A stretch of DNA of 64,000 nt from CBDATA01 sp965202845 (GTDB lineage: Bacteria; Acidobacteriota; Vicinamibacteria; Marinacidobacterales; Marinacidobacteraceae), in contig OZ241856.1 of NCBI GenBank assembly GCA_965202845.1, forward strand, positions 124,001 to 188,000, written 5' to 3'. The first letter of the stretch is position 1; every line of letters starts with the position of its first letter. The position numbers and the translations under genes were made by a program. The notes below the pieces were generated by a model, which searched no databases, was not told the DNA's origin, and saw only the letters and a program-made list of their open reading frames with translations. Below are positions 16,429 through 24,906 of the stretch, piece by piece.

Positions 16429-19236
16429 TCAGAAGCGGAGGCGCACCCCGACGCGCGCCACGCGGGGCGGGAGGATGCCGACCACCGCGCCGAAGGCGTC
16501 GTCCCGGGAGCCTTCGCCGACGACGTTGTTCAGATTGAGCGCGTTGAAGACGTCCAGATAGGTCGAGAACTCCGCGTCCCGGGGCAGGACGAGGTGGTGG
16601 TCCAGGCGGAAGTCCACCAGCGGAACCGCCGGCGAGCGGGCGGCGCCCGGCGGCTCCACCACGACCTCGGTGCTGCCCTGGGGGAGCGGCTCGCCGTCGA
16701 GCGTTTCGGTGAAGATGACGGACCGGTAGTTCGGCCAGCCCGAATGGGCGCGTAACGACCCGGCGACCGAAAACCCCCACGGAAGCCGATAACTCCCCGA
16801 AAGGCGGGCGATGAACGGGCGATCCCAGAAGGTGCGCCCCTGGTGCGAGGCGCCGTGGTTCGGGCTGTTGAAGAGCTCGCCCGGAAATCCGGTCCCCTCG
16901 TCGATCTGGTCTTCGGGGCCGGGAAGCCACCCGATGGAACGGCTCACCGTCACCGAGGCGAGCAGCTGCCACCCGGAGGCGTACCGCTTCCGGGCCTCCA
17001 GAATCAGCCCCCGGTAGCTCGATCCGATTCCCGGATTGGAAAGCCGGAAGCGGCTCTGCCCCAGCGTCGCCGGGTCCTGAAGCCACAGGGTGATCGGCGC
17101 GTCGTCGTCGGTGCCCCGGACGAAGTCGCGCCCCGGATCGATATGCGAAACCGCCCGCCATGCGCTCGCCGGGACGCCCACATCGGTGTCCTCGATGAGA
17201 TCGTTTTCGCGGCGCAGGATGCCGGTGAGGCCGACGGTGACGCCCCACCGCATCTCCCGGTGGATCCCGAAAGTCAGTTCGTCGGCGCTCGGCTGCTTCA
17301 GGTCCGGATCGACCTCGTTCCGCACCGGAATGAAGACGCTGAGCGGACTCCGGAAATCCACTTCCCCGTCGTCCACCAGCCCGTTGAAGTTCCGGTCCTC
17401 GAAGCGGAATTTGGCGGAGGAGCGGGCGTTCGGGTTGGCGTAGCCGGGAACGCTCAGTCCCAGCTGATGCAGGTAGCGCCCCGCGCTCATCCGGACGTGG
17501 GTGCGGCCGTCTTCGGTGAGCCGGTAGTTGACGCCGAGGCGGGGGGCGATCCCCAGCCAGGACACGACGCCCGACGCGCCCTCGATCCGGGACGGGACAC
17601 CGAACGCCGCGAATGCCTCGCGCCAGGGGCCGGGGCGGTTCTCCTGATCCGGGTATCCGGCGTCCCACCAGTCGGCGCGCAGCCCCATCTCCAGCACCAG
17701 CCGCCCCCGCACCAGGGTGTCCTGGGCGTAGACGCCGAGGTTCCGGGTGACGTTCCGGGTCGCCACCGGGTCGTTGTACAGCGTGACTTCGATCGGGCGC
17801 GCCCGGTCGTGGGTGTAGACGATGGCACCGTGGAGGTTGTGGGTGGTCCGTCCCGGATTCCGGGTGCCCTCGAACCCGACCTTGAACTCGTTGGCGCCGC
17901 CGAACAGCCCGTCCCGGAACAAAGTCGCGCTGCCGCTCGCCTGCCACCGATCGCGCTCGTAGAGAGTGTTGGTTCCCGAGCCGCCGTGCCAGACGCCGGA
18001 GTGCAGCTCCCAGCGGGACAGACCGGGTTCCCGGTCCGGCTGCTGGCCGTAGGGGAAGTGAAGGTCCAGGCGGCTGAGCCGGGCCTCGGCGAGGGTCGAT
18101 TCCCCGAACGTCGCCGACCAGGAGACCTGCCCCAGCGCCATCACCGAGTCCTGAAACAGGGTGGTTTCCGGGCGCGGGCGGAACAGGCTCGCCCCGCGGA
18201 AGGGGCGGAGTTTGCCGTTCCGATAGAAGAAGACGCCGATCTCGTGGCGGTCCCCGACCCGCAGGCTGGCCCGGCCCAGGACGTTTTCGAGCTCGGTGCG
18301 GTCCACGCCCGGCTCCCCGTTCTCGAAGAAGAAGCCGGGGAGGAACGGCTCCACCTGGAACCGCGCGTAGTTGAGATAGAACCAGGCGCGGTCGCGGCGG
18401 ATCGGGCCGCCGAGTTCGGCGCTCCCGTCCAGCAGCCGCTTCAGGCGGTTCGCCTGGCCGACGCCCCGGGCGCGCAGCGCGTCGTCCAGATTCTGCGCCT
18501 GGAACCGCTCGTGCTCGTAGAAGAAGCTGCCGCTCCCGGAGAACCGGTTGCCGCCGCGCCGGGTCACGATGTTCAAGAACACTCCGGGCGTCTGGATCTC
18601 GGCGCGGTGCCCCGCGGTCGAGACCTCCACCTCCTCGAAACTGTCGAACGAGTAGTAGGCGATGCTCGCGCCCACCGCCCCCGGGTCGGTGACGTTCACG
18701 CCGTTCAGGTAGTACTGGTTCTGGGTCCACGCCGATCCGGCGGCGGACATCAGCGACTGCTGGCCGCTCTCCGCGCCCCCCACGTTGACCTTGGACATCA
18801 TCACGCCCGGCGTCTGTTCGAGGACGGTCCAGACGTCCCGGGTGTTGGGAAGGTCTTCGAGCATCGGCCGGTCCAGCGTCTCCCGCACGCCGCCGCCCCG
18901 CAGATCCAGGGCGGAGACCGCCGAGACGCTCTCGGTGATCCCGGCGAGGGCGAGGCGCAGGCGCACCTCGACCACCGAGCCGGCGGCGACGATGACTTCG
19001 GCGGGCGGCGCGTCCTGGAATCCGGGATGGGCGGCGGTGAGGCGCCAGGTTCCGGGGCGCAGGCCGGCGAAGCCGAACCTGCCGGTGGGGCCGGCGACCT
19101 GTTCGCGGCGGACGCCGCGGTCCGCGAGCAGCAGGGACACCCGCGCTCCCGGCAGCACGCCGCCGGTCTCGTCCTCCACCACGCCGTCCACGCCGCCGGT
19201 CGGCTGGGCGAAGGCCGGCGCGACCCCGAAGCACAA
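16429..19236 (-). CDS. TonB-dependent receptor, Oar-like, with carboxypeptidase regulatory-like N-terminus
   Basis: An outer-membrane protein of about 930 residues. After a hydrophobic signal segment ending APAFAQ comes a CarboxypepD_reg-like beta domain (GVVEDETGGVLPGARV, GRFGFAGLRPGTWRL). A plug domain follows (LEDLPNTRDVWTVLEQTPGV, NQYYLNGVNVTDPG), then a long beta-barrel ending in a terminal Phe (VGVRLRF) as outer-membrane barrels do. The architecture matches the Oar-like receptors common in Acidobacteriota; the substrate is unknown. The start is unresolved: no ATG, GTG or TTG lies between the tRNA-Ser 3' end and the signal peptide except TTG 19236, which leaves a very short signal sequence. 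The frame also continues upstream through the tRNA gene with a GTG at 19332. Confidence 0.85.
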   Translation of the reverse strand: MCFGVAPAFAQPTGGVDGVVEDETGGVLPGARVSLLLADRGVRREQVAGPTGRFGFAGLRPGTWRLTAAHPGFQDAPPAEVIVAAGSVVEVRLRLALAGITESVSAVSALDLRGGGVRETLDRPMLEDLPNTRDVWTVLEQTPGVMMSKVNVGGAESGQQSLMSAAGSAWTQNQYYLNGVNVTDPGAVGASIAYYSFDSFEEVEVSTAGHRAEIQTPGVFLNIVTRRGGNRFSGSGSFFYEHERFQAQNLDDALRARGVGQANRLKRLLDGSAELGGPIRRDRAWFYLNYARFQVEPFLPGFFFENGEPGVDRTELENVLGRASLRVGDRHEIGVFFYRNGKLRPFRGASLFRPRPETTLFQDSVMALGQVSWSATFGESTLAEARLSRLDLHFPYGQQPDREPGLSRWELHSGVWHGGSGTNTLYERDRWQASGSATLFRDGLFGGANEFKVGFEGTRNPGRTTHNLHGAIVYTHDRARPIEVTLYNDPVATRNVTRNLGVYAQDTLVRGRLVLEMGLRADWWDAGYPDQENRPGPWREAFAAFGVPSRIEGASGVVSWLGIAPRLGVNYRLTEDGRTHVRMSAGRYLHQLGLSVPGYANPNARSSAKFRFEDRNFNGLVDDGEVDFRSPLSVFIPVRNEVDPDLKQPSADELTFGIHREMRWGVTVGLTGILRRENDLIEDTDVGVPASAWRAVSHIDPGRDFVRGTDDDAPITLWLQDPATLGQSRFRLSNPGIGSSYRGLILEARKRYASGWQLLASVTVSRSIGWLPGPEDQIDEGTGFPGELFNSPNHGASHQGRTFWDRPFIARLSGSYRLPWGFSVAGSLRAHSGWPNYRSVIFTETLDGEPLPQGSTEVVVEPPGAARSPAVPLVDFRLDHHLVLPRDAEFSTYLDVFNALNLNNVVGEGSRDDAFGAVVGILPPRVARVGVRLRF

Positions 19237-19259
19237 AAGCGCGAGCCAGCGCCGCGGCG

Positions 19260-19346
19260 CGGAGAGGGAGGGATTCGAACCCTCGGCACGGTTTCCCGTG
19301 CAACTGCTTAGCAGGCAGCCCTGTTCAGCCACTCCAGCACCTCTCC
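19260..19346 (-). tRNA. tRNA-Ser (anticodon GCU)
   Basis: On the - strand the RNA begins GGAGAGG and ends CCTCTCC plus discriminator G, giving a perfect 7-bp acceptor stem. The anticodon loop CTGCTAA has anticodon GCT, a long variable arm is present (GCACGGGAAACCGTGC region), and the T-loop reads GGTTCGAATCC. CCA is not encoded. The gene is 87 nt, the normal class II tRNA-Ser size. Confidence 0.95.
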
Positions 19347-19439
19347 GGCGGCGCCGCGTCAGACAATCCGCATGGGGGCATCGTACACCGAACGCCACCT
19401 GGCCCGATTCCTGCTATCCTCACCCGTTCGCCGCGCCAC

Positions 19440-19513
19440 TGGGAAGTCGTCCAATGGCAGGACACACGGCTCTGGACCGTGGAATCGGGGTTCGAGTCCC
19501 TGCTTCCCAGCCA
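19440..19513 (+). tRNA. tRNA-Gln (anticodon CUG)
   Basis: The sequence starts TGGGAAG, which pairs with CTTCCCA, followed by discriminator G and an encoded CCA (19511-19513). The anticodon loop CTCTGGA gives anticodon CTG (reads CAG), and the T-loop is GGTTCGAGTCC. Length 74 nt including CCA. Confidence 0.95.
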
Positions 19514-19543
19514 GGTGGCGCCATCGTCCCCGGGAGAATGGTC

Positions 19544-20470
19544 ATGAACCTCGCGAAACTTCGTCGGGGCGGCCTCGTCGCCGCCCTCATGCTCTTCGGC
19601 GTCCAGGCCGCTTGGGCCCAAATGGGTACCGGGCGGGTGTCCGGCACCGTCAGGGACACCAGCGGGAACCCGATCGAGGGCGCCACGATCACCGTCACCA
19701 GCGGGGATTCCGAGCGCACCCTGGAAGCGGTCACCGACGCGAACGGGCGCTGGGCGATCCTCGGTTTCCGCAGCCGCCCCTACGACTTCTCGGTCCGCGC
19801 CGCCGGGTTCCAGCCGTACAACTACCAGGCGCAGATGCGGCAGGCCGGGAGGAATCCGGACATGGATCTGGTGCTGGAGCCGGCCGCGATGGGCAGGTCC
19901 GCCGGAACCGGCGGCGGACTGATGGGCGAAGCCCAGGAACTGTTCCAGGCGGGGCGTTGGGAGGAGGCGCTCGCCAAGTTCGACGAGGTGCTGGCGGCCG
20001 ATCCGTCGATGTACCAGGTGCATCTCAACCGGGGAACCGTGCTGCGCGAGCTGGGGCGCCCGGAGGACGCGAAGGCCGCGTTCCAGATGGTGCTGGATCA
20101 GGAGCCGGACAGCGCCGCGGCGCTGGTCTCCATGGCCGAGATCGCGGTGGCGGCGAACGACCTGGATACCGCGGTCGAGTACTTCAAGACGGCGGTGGAC
20201 AACACCGACGACGAGGTCATCCCGTTCAACGTGGCGGCCATCTACTTCCAGAACGGCAACGTCGACGAGGCCATCGAGTACTTCGAGATCGCCGCCGAGC
20301 GGAAGATGGACTGGGCCGAGCCCCACCTGGAGATCGCGAAGGCCTTCCTGAACAAGGGGGACTTCGCCTCAGCCCGGATGCACCTCAACATGGTGGTCGA
20401 GATCGAGCCCGACGGCGCTTCGGCGGCCATGGCGAACGCGATGCTCCAGGCGATCCCCGAGAACGACTGA
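19544..20470 (+). CDS. Secreted protein with carboxypeptidase regulatory-like domain and TPR repeats
   Basis: A 308-residue protein. It has an N-terminal signal peptide (LVAALMLFGVQAAWAQ), then a CarboxypepD_reg-like beta-sandwich (GRVSGTVRDTSGNPIEGATI, ITVTSGDSERTLEAV, GRWAILGFRSRPY). From about residue 125 four or so TPR helical repeats follow (GRWEEALAKFDEVLAADP, GRPEDAKAAFQMVLDQEP, NDLDTAVEYFKTAVDN, GNVDEAIEYFEIAAERK). TPR repeats mediate protein-protein contacts, so this is probably a periplasmic scaffold; the partner is unknown. ATG 19544 is preferred over ATG 19538 because GGGAGA sits at 19532-19537. It lies between two tRNA genes. Confidence 0.8.
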   Translation: MNLAKLRRGGLVAALMLFGVQAAWAQMGTGRVSGTVRDTSGNPIEGATITVTSGDSERTLEAVTDANGRWAILGFRSRPYDFSVRAAGFQPYNYQAQMRQAGRNPDMDLVLEPAAMGRSAGTGGGLMGEAQELFQAGRWEEALAKFDEVLAADPSMYQVHLNRGTVLRELGRPEDAKAAFQMVLDQEPDSAAALVSMAEIAVAANDLDTAVEYFKTAVDNTDDEVIPFNVAAIYFQNGNVDEAIEYFEIAAERKMDWAEPHLEIAKAFLNKGDFASARMHLNMVVEIEPDGASAAMANAMLQAIPEND

Positions 20471-20490
20471 ATCTCGGGGGACGGCCCCGG

Positions 20491-20575
20491 GGAGGGATGG
20501 CCGAGTGGTTTATGGCGGTGGTCTTGAAAGCCATTGACCCGAGAGGGTCCGGGGGTTCGAATCCCTCTCCCTCCG
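20491..20575 (+). tRNA. tRNA-Ser (anticodon UGA)
   Basis: The acceptor stem GGAGGGA pairs with TCCCTCC and discriminator G follows; CCA is not encoded. The anticodon loop CTTGAAA gives anticodon TGA (reads UCA). A long variable arm (GACCCGAGAGGGTC) and T-loop GGTTCGAATCC are present. The 85-nt gene ends 7 bases before the convergent serS stop codon. Confidence 0.95.
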
Positions 20576-20582
20576 CCGGCGG

Positions 20583-21866
20583 TCATGCCGTCGCCGGGAT
20601 TTCCTCCATGCCGTCCAGGCAGGGGCGGAGCGCGGCGGGGATGCCGATCGAGCCGTCGGCGCGCTGGTGGTTTTCGAGGAGCGCCAGCCAGGTCCGCCCC
20701 ACCGCCAGCCCCGATCCGTTCAGGGTGTGGCAGAACTGCGCCTTCGCGCCCGGCGCCGGGCGGTAGCGGATGCCGGCGCGGCGCGCCTGGTAGTCGCCGC
20801 AATTGCTGCAGGAGCTGATCTCCCGATAGCCGCCGGCGGACGGAAGCCACACCTCGAGGTCGTGGGTTTTGGCGGCGGCGGCGCCCATGTCCCCGGTGGA
20901 CAGCACGACCACCCGGTAGGGGAGCTCCAGCAGCTGGAGGATGCGCTCGGCGTCGGCGGTGAGCGATTCCAGCTCGTCGAAGGAGCTTTCGGCGTCGGTG
21001 ACCTTGACCAGTTCCACCTTGTCGAACTGGTGCTGGCGGATGAGGCCCCGGGTGTCCCGGCCGTGGGCGCCGGCCTCGGCGCGGAAGCACGGGGTGGCGG
21101 ACACGTAGCGCTTCGGCAGGTCGGCGCGCTCCAGGGTGTCCCCGGCGTGCAGGTTGGTCAGCGGGACTTCGGCGGTGGGGATCAGGAACAGGTCGCGGCC
21201 CTCCACCCGGAACAGGTCGTCGCGGAATTTGGGGAGCTGTCCGGTGCCGGTCAGCGCGGCGGCGTTCACCAGCAGCGGACACCAGACCTCCTCGTAGCCC
21301 TGGCCGATCTGGATTTCCAGCATGAACCGGGTGAGCGCCCGCTCCAGCCGCGCCCCCATGCCCCGCAGAACCGCGAAGCGGGACCCGCTCAGCCGCGCCG
21401 CCCGCGGCAGGTCCAGCATGCCGAGCGCGGTCGCCAGCTCGTCGTGGGGCTTCGGCTCGAAGTCGAAATGCGGCGGTTCGCCGACCCGGCGGAGCTCCCG
21501 GTTGGCGGTCTCGTCCGGACCTGCCGGAACCGAATCGTCGGCGAGGTTGGGAAGCTCCAGCAGCAGCGGCTGCAGGGTCCCGGCGATCTCCCGGAGCCGC
21601 GTCTCCTTCCGGGCGGCGAGGTCGGGAGCGTCGGCGAGTTCGGCGCGGAGCCGTTCGGCCTCCTCCCGCCTGCCGGCCCGGTAGAGCGCGCCCACTTCCT
21701 TGTTGCTGCCCTTGAGCCGCTGGCGGATCCGGCTCACCTCGGCCTGGATGGCGGCGCGTTCGGCGAACAGGTCCAGGATCCGGCCGAGATCCCCGTCGTG
21801 CCCCCGGTCGCGGAGCTTGCGGGAGACCCCCGACGGGTCGCGGCGGATGCGGTCGCTGGACAACAT
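20583..21866 (-). CDS. serS: Seryl-tRNA synthetase
   Basis: A 427-residue class II synthetase. The N-terminal 100 residues form the tRNA-binding coiled coil (AEVSRIRQRLKGSNKEVGAL onward). The core has the motif 2 block TPCFRAEAGAHGRDTRGLIRQHQF and motif 3 NGSGLAVGRTWLALLENHQ. TAEVPLTNLH and EISSCSNCGDYQARR are serine-binding and core signatures. It charges both tRNA-Ser isoacceptors, two of whose genes lie within 2.1 kb. The ATG at 21866 gives the usual length for the family. It converges on tRNA-Ser(UGA). Confidence 0.97.
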   Translation of the reverse strand: MLSSDRIRRDPSGVSRKLRDRGHDGDLGRILDLFAERAAIQAEVSRIRQRLKGSNKEVGALYRAGRREEAERLRAELADAPDLAARKETRLREIAGTLQPLLLELPNLADDSVPAGPDETANRELRRVGEPPHFDFEPKPHDELATALGMLDLPRAARLSGSRFAVLRGMGARLERALTRFMLEIQIGQGYEEVWCPLLVNAAALTGTGQLPKFRDDLFRVEGRDLFLIPTAEVPLTNLHAGDTLERADLPKRYVSATPCFRAEAGAHGRDTRGLIRQHQFDKVELVKVTDAESSFDELESLTADAERILQLLELPYRVVVLSTGDMGAAAAKTHDLEVWLPSAGGYREISSCSNCGDYQARRAGIRYRPAPGAKAQFCHTLNGSGLAVGRTWLALLENHQRADGSIGIPAALRPCLDGMEEIPATA

Positions 21867-21952
21867 GGTGGGGTAGCCTACGCATTCGCGCAGTTGGGAC
21901 TCCGGTTCTCGTGTCCATTTCCCGCCGTACTCATCGACGGCGTGCGCATGGC

Positions 21953-21981
21953 TTGCCGTTTGAGTCGCTACAAGTTATACA
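21953..21981 (+). promoter_or_regulatory. Candidate promoter of brnT-brnA
   Basis: TTGCCG (21953-21958), a 17-base spacer and TATACA (21976-21981) form a plausible sigma70-type promoter in a locally AT-rich stretch. The ATG of brnT is 12 bases downstream of the -10, so the leader would be only a few bases long. In known brnTA systems BrnA autoregulates here; that is family knowledge. Confidence 0.5.
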
Positions 21982-21992
21982 TACAGCATGTC

Positions 21993-22265
21993 ATGCCGTT
22001 CGAATGGGACGAGGCGAAGAATCGGTCAAACGCATCCAAACATGGTATTGATTTTGAGACGGCGCGGCGGATTTTTGACGGTAGGGTGCTCCGGCGTCCC
22101 GACCGCCGTCGCGATTATGGCGAAGAACGACAGATCGGCATCGGACAAGTAGATGGAGTCCTGATCGTGGTCGCCTACACCGTACGCGGAGGCCGGGTGC
22201 GGTTGATTTCGGCGCGGCCGGCCTCACGCGAAGAGAGGAGAATCTGGTATGGCTCGGTACGCTAA
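21993..22265 (+). CDS. brnT: BrnT-family toxin (type II toxin-antitoxin, ribonuclease)
   Basis: A 90-residue protein with the BrnT pattern: FEWDEAKNRSNASKHGIDFETA at the N-terminus, then YGEERQIGIGQVDG, and RVRLISARPASREERRIWY at the end. BrnT is a RelE-like ribonuclease toxin neutralised by BrnA. ATG 21993 places the EWD motif at residue 4, as in the family. It overlaps brnA by 17 bases, the usual toxin-first order. Confidence 0.9.
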   Translation: MPFEWDEAKNRSNASKHGIDFETARRIFDGRVLRRPDRRRDYGEERQIGIGQVDGVLIVVAYTVRGGRVRLISARPASREERRIWYGSVR

Positions 22266-22509
22266 ACCGATGACTTTGGACGAAATTGCGGCGGTGAAGG
22301 ACGAGGACATCGACTTCAGCGAGATTCCGGAGCTGGACGCATCCTTCTGGCGCGAGGCCGAACTGGTGGAGCCTGATCGGACGGAGCGGATCACGCTGCG
22401 AGTCAATCGCTCGGTTCTGGAGCACTTCCGAGCGCAGGGCCGCGGATACCAAGCGCGGATCAACCGGGTTCTGGAGAGATACGTTCGTGCGCGGCGCGAG
22501 TCGGGTTGA
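22249..22509 (+). CDS. brnA: BrnA-family antitoxin
   Basis: An 86-residue acidic-to-basic small protein. Its C-terminal ribbon-helix-helix-like segment, ITLRVNRSVLEHFRAQGRGYQARINRVL, is typical of BrnA, which binds BrnT through its N-terminus and DNA through the C-terminal RHH. GAAGAGAGGAG just upstream of ATG 22249 is a good ribosome-binding site inside brnT. Overlap with brnT supports coupled expression. Confidence 0.88.
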   Translation: MARYAKPMTLDEIAAVKDEDIDFSEIPELDASFWREAELVEPDRTERITLRVNRSVLEHFRAQGRGYQARINRVLERYVRARRESG

Positions 22510-22602
22510 CGATGCGTGACGGGTTGTGCTTCCGCGGGGGCGCACGGCCCTGACGGATTTTGGCGCCGGGGCGCGATAGTCTGCATCCTCCGCAACCGGA
22601 TC

Positions 22603-23640
22603 ATGGCCCTTCTCCCCATCCCCGACTTCTTCGATTCCGAGCGCGTCGGCGCTCTCTACCGGGTTCCCTACCAGGATCGGGCGGCGGCCGCCCGCGCCTG
22701 GGCGCGGGAGCACGGCATCCGGCCGGCGCGCCGCGACGAAACGCGCGTCGGCTTCCTGCTGGTGGACTGCCAGAACACCTTCTGCCTCCCCGGCGGGGAA
22801 CTGTTCGTCGCCGGGCGCTCCGGGCTGGGCGCGGTCCGGGACTCCTGGCGCATCTGCCGGTTCCTCTACCAGAACCTGAACCGGATCACCGAGGTGGTGG
22901 CCACCCTGGACACCCATGCCACCATCCAGGTCTTCCACCCGCACTTTTTCCTGGATGCGAACGGCGAGCCGCCCGCCCCCTACACGGCCATCACGTCCGC
23001 CGACCTGGAGGCGGGCCGATACCGGGTGAACCCGGACGCCGCCGACGCCGCCGGGCTCGACGAGGACGCCCTGGCGGAGCACGCCCTCCACTATTGCCGG
23101 CGGCTCGAGGCCCAGGGCAAGTACACCCTGGTGATCTGGCCGTACCACGCGATGCTGGGCGGCGCCGGCCATGCGCTGGCCCCGGCGATCGAGGAGGCGG
23201 TCTTCTTCCATTCGGTGGCCCGTTCGGCGCAGCCGATCTACGAACCCAAGGGGCGGAACCCGCTGACCGAGAACTACTCGGCGCTGCGCGCCGAAGTGCT
23301 GGAGGGCGCGGACGGCGCCCCGATCGCCGAACCCAACCGGGCGCTGCTGGAGCGGCTGCTGGGCTTCGACGCGCTGGTGGTCGCCGGGCAGGCGAAAAGC
23401 CACTGCGTCGCCTGGACCGTCTCCGACCTCCGCGACGAGATCGCAAGGCGCGATCCCGACGGCGCCCTGGGGCTGGCGGGCAAGGTATTCCTGCTGGAGG
23501 ACGCGACCTCCCCGGTGGTGGTCCCCGGCGCCGACTTCACCGACGCCGCCGACGCCGCCTACGCGGACTTCGAGCGCGCCGGGATGGTCCGGGTGACCAC
23601 CGACGTCCCGCCCGAGGAGTGGCCCGGATTCCCGAGCTGA
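22603..23640 (+). CDS. Nicotinamidase-like cysteine hydrolase (isochorismatase fold)
   Basis: A 345-residue protein with VGFLLVDCQNTFCLPGGELF (the catalytic Asp region), TEVVATLDTHATIQVFHPHF (metal-site region) and LVVAGQAKSHCVAWTVSDLR (catalytic Cys). The fold is the isochorismatase/nicotinamidase superfamily, but the protein is much longer than the roughly 200-residue PncA. Because the next gene is pncB and overlaps it by 22 bases, deamidation of nicotinamide to nicotinate for NAD salvage is the most likely role. ATG 22603 is the first start that keeps the conserved N-terminus; the frame is open further upstream but has no good site. Confidence 0.8.
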   Translation: MALLPIPDFFDSERVGALYRVPYQDRAAAARAWAREHGIRPARRDETRVGFLLVDCQNTFCLPGGELFVAGRSGLGAVRDSWRICRFLYQNLNRITEVVATLDTHATIQVFHPHFFLDANGEPPAPYTAITSADLEAGRYRVNPDAADAAGLDEDALAEHALHYCRRLEAQGKYTLVIWPYHAMLGGAGHALAPAIEEAVFFHSVARSAQPIYEPKGRNPLTENYSALRAEVLEGADGAPIAEPNRALLERLLGFDALVVAGQAKSHCVAWTVSDLRDEIARRDPDGALGLAGKVFLLEDATSPVVVPGADFTDAADAAYADFERAGMVRVTTDVPPEEWPGFPS

Positions 23641-24902
23641 TTCCCGGCCTGACTTCCGCCCTGACGGCCGAACCCGCGGTCGTCTCGCTTCTCGACGTGG
23701 ACTACTACAAGTTCACCATGGGGCAGTACGCCTTTCTGCGGCATCCCCGGGTCCCGGTTCGCTACCGGCTGATCTGCCGCACCCCGGACGCCCGGCTCGC
23801 CCGGAAGCTGCCGGTCGAGGCGCTCCGCGACGGGCTGGAGGCGGTGCGCGCCCTGACCTTCCGGCGCGAGGAAATCGAATACCTCCGCAACCTGCCCTCC
23901 CGCCCCTTTGACGATGCGTACCTGGGGTTCCTGGCGCGGCTGCGGCTGCCGGAAGTGGACGTGGCCCGGCGCGGTGACGACTTCCAGGTGGAGTACGAGG
24001 GGCGGTGGCCCGAAGTCATCCACTGGGAGACGCTCGCGCTCTCGGTGCTCTCCGAGCTTTTGGGACGCGCCGCGCTCCGGGACGACGGGGGAGCGGGGGC
24101 GCGCGCCGAGGCGGAGGCGGTCGGCCGGGAGCGGCTGGAAGCCAAGATCGCCGCGCTGCGCGCCCATCCTGAAGTCCGCTTCGCCTCCTTCGGCGCTCGG
24201 CGGCGGTTCTCCCGGAAGTGGCAGCTCCGGATCGAAGCCCGGCTGCGGGACGCCCTGCCCGGACAGTTCGCGGGGACTTCGTCGGTGGAGTCCGCCTTTC
24301 GGAACGGCCTGACGCCGGTCGGCACCGTCGCCCACGAGGTCTTCATGGTGGGCGCCGGGATCGCCGGCGCCTCCGATGCCTCCGATGCCGCGATCCGCGA
24401 GTCTCCGAACCGGACGCTCGCCGCGTGGTGGGAGATGTTCGGCAGGGACGCCGCCCTGGTGCCCACCGACACCTGGGGGTCCGGCTTCTTCTTCCGGGAC
24501 ACCCCGCCTGAATGGGCGGAGCGCCTCGCCGGGGTGCGCCACGATTCGGGCGATCCGGGGGACTACGGGGAGGCGGTTCTCCGCTGGTACGCCGACTGCG
24601 GGCTGGCGCCCGGGGAGCGCGCCCTGGTCTTCAGCGACGGGCTGGAACTGGCTGACATCCTGGGGCTTCAGCGCCGGTTCGGCGACCGTATCCGGGTGTC
24701 CTTCGGCTGGGGCACCAACCTCACCAACGACTGCGGCCTCCCGGCGTATTCGCTGGTGGTGAAACCGGTGCGCGCCGCCGGCCGCCGGCTGGTGAAACTC
24801 AGCGACAATCCGGCCAAGAGCACCGGCGCCCCGGAGGAGATCGCCCGCTACCGGCGCATCTTCGGGACTCCCGAAACCGCGGCGCAGGCCCCAAAATACT
24901 GA
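23619..24902 (+). CDS. pncB: Nicotinate phosphoribosyltransferase
   Basis: A 427-residue protein with LLDVDYYKFTMGQ at the N-terminus, AGTSSVESAFRNGLTPVGTVAHE (containing the catalytic His region), RHDSGDPGDYGE, and KLSDNPAKSTGAPEEIARYRR near the end, all NAPRTase signatures. It converts nicotinate plus PRPP to nicotinate mononucleotide with ATP hydrolysis. No ATG is available near the N-terminus; GTG 23619 gives the normal family length and overlaps the amidase gene by 22 bases, which suggests translational coupling of two successive NAD-salvage steps. Confidence 0.93.
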   Translation: MARIPELIPGLTSALTAEPAVVSLLDVDYYKFTMGQYAFLRHPRVPVRYRLICRTPDARLARKLPVEALRDGLEAVRALTFRREEIEYLRNLPSRPFDDAYLGFLARLRLPEVDVARRGDDFQVEYEGRWPEVIHWETLALSVLSELLGRAALRDDGGAGARAEAEAVGRERLEAKIAALRAHPEVRFASFGARRRFSRKWQLRIEARLRDALPGQFAGTSSVESAFRNGLTPVGTVAHEVFMVGAGIAGASDASDAAIRESPNRTLAAWWEMFGRDAALVPTDTWGSGFFFRDTPPEWAERLAGVRHDSGDPGDYGEAVLRWYADCGLAPGERALVFSDGLELADILGLQRRFGDRIRVSFGWGTNLTNDCGLPAYSLVVKPVRAAGRRLVKLSDNPAKSTGAPEEIARYRRIFGTPETAAQAPKY

Positions 24903-24906
24903 ACCG

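Noticed and set aside
16843..19311. 822-codon open frame on + strand
   Set aside because: It is antisense to the TonB receptor, has the Pro/Gly/Arg/Val-rich composition of a high-GC shadow frame, and shows no domain motif.
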